Positions 6,468 through 6,818 of a stretch of 6,818 nt of DNA are shown piece by piece. Position 1 is the stretch's first letter. Each line of letters opens with the position of its first letter. A program made the translations under genes and the position numbers. The stretch spans positions 1 to 6,818 of the forward strand of contig JAUZOU010000164.1 in assembly GCA_030706285.1 (NCBI GenBank), written 5' to 3'. This stretch comes from Bacteroidota bacterium (lineage in GTDB: Bacteria > Bacteroidota > Bacteroidia > Bacteroidales > UBA1402). The notes under the pieces were generated by a model. The model saw only the letters and a program-made list of their open reading frames with translations, made no database searches and was not told the origin of the DNA.

Positions 6468-6818
6468 ATGAAGAAACACCTTCTATTTATACTGGTTGCC
6501 ATTACCGGACTGACTTCATGTGTTGAAGAGCCGAAACTATATCAAGATACCTATGAAGGTAACTTCGAAGCTCTCTGGAAGCTGATCGATACCAGGTATT
6601 GTTTCCTGGATTACAAACAGATCAACTGGGATTCCATCTATGTGGTCTATCATGCCCACCTGGATGTTGTGCACGATGATTTGGCATTTTTTGACTTGAT
6701 GGCCAATATGCTGAACGAACTTAAGGACGGACACGTGAATCTGTATTCGGGTTTTGACATCAGCCGGTACTGGAAATGGTATACCGATTATCCGTCCAAT
6801 TTCAACGATTCACTGATC
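6468..6818 (+). CDS. S41-family peptidase lipoprotein, 5' part
   Basis: 117 codons are visible before the right window edge cuts the gene. The protein begins with a lipoprotein signal (MKKHLLFILVAITGLTSC) with lipobox LTSC; Cys18 would be lipidated. Next comes a helical N-terminal region, FEALWKLIDTRYCFLDYK...INWDSIY, and then LMANMLNELKDGHVNLYSG, with the DGH motif at residues 87-89. This pattern is typical of Bacteroidales S41 (tail-specific / tricorn-core type) serine peptidases. The PDZ-like and catalytic Ser/Lys regions would lie beyond the window, so activity cannot be judged. The ATG at 6468 is preferred because it gives a standard lipoprotein signal. In-frame ATGs at 6420, 6429 and 6462 would only add a polar extension; the one at 6420 lies three bases after the upstream stop. 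The gene is likely in one operon with the DUF3316-like gene. Confidence 0.85.
   Translation, partial: MKKHLLFILVAITGLTSCVEEPKLYQDTYEGNFEALWKLIDTRYCFLDYKQINWDSIYVVYHAHLDVVHDDLAFFDLMANMLNELKDGHVNLYSGFDISRYWKWYTDYPSNFNDSLI

Overview
The window looks like chromosomal DNA of a Bacteroidetes bacterium, most likely of the order Bacteroidales. Four things support this. The large central protein ends in a type IX secretion (T9SS) sorting domain. The gene starts lack Shine-Dalgarno sequences and sit behind A-rich leaders. Several promoters fit the Bacteroidetes TTTG/TAnnTTTG pattern. The downstream pair, a DUF3316-like protein followed by an S41 peptidase lipoprotein, is typical of this group. Family names were assigned by reading the translations and recalling family signatures; no database search was run.

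Layout, all genes on the + strand. Positions 1-1242 hold the 3' part of a glycoside hydrolase family 43 gene: the end of the catalytic propeller, a C-terminal beta-sandwich and a beta-trefoil-like tail. Positions 1243-1852 are a long, mostly AT-rich intergenic region. It has terminator-like hairpins, an AT-rich inverted repeat, a good promoter (1494-1523), a 52-codon ORF (1561-1719), a strong 13-bp hairpin (1729-1758) and a second -7 element (1812-1819). Positions 1853-5434 encode a 1193-residue secreted protein: signal peptide, LamG-like domain, Ig-like domain, second LamG-like domain, helical spacer, two tandem copies of a ~190-residue beta-sandwich module, and the T9SS sorting domain. A textbook terminator follows at 5455-5489. 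A new promoter (5509-5539) then drives a DUF3316-like protein (5568-6416) and, 51 bases on, the start of an S41-family peptidase lipoprotein (6468 to the window edge).

How the genes may work together: GH43 enzymes remove arabinose or xylose from plant glycans. The large T9SS protein has several probable glycan- or ligand-binding modules and no recognisable catalytic domain, so it may be a surface binding partner of that enzyme. This rests only on adjacency and domain content. The DUF3316/S41 pair is a separate transcription unit, probably concerned with the cell envelope. The least explained part is the 600-base intergenic region, where promoter, short ORF and hairpin line up as a possible small transcription unit upstream of the large gene.
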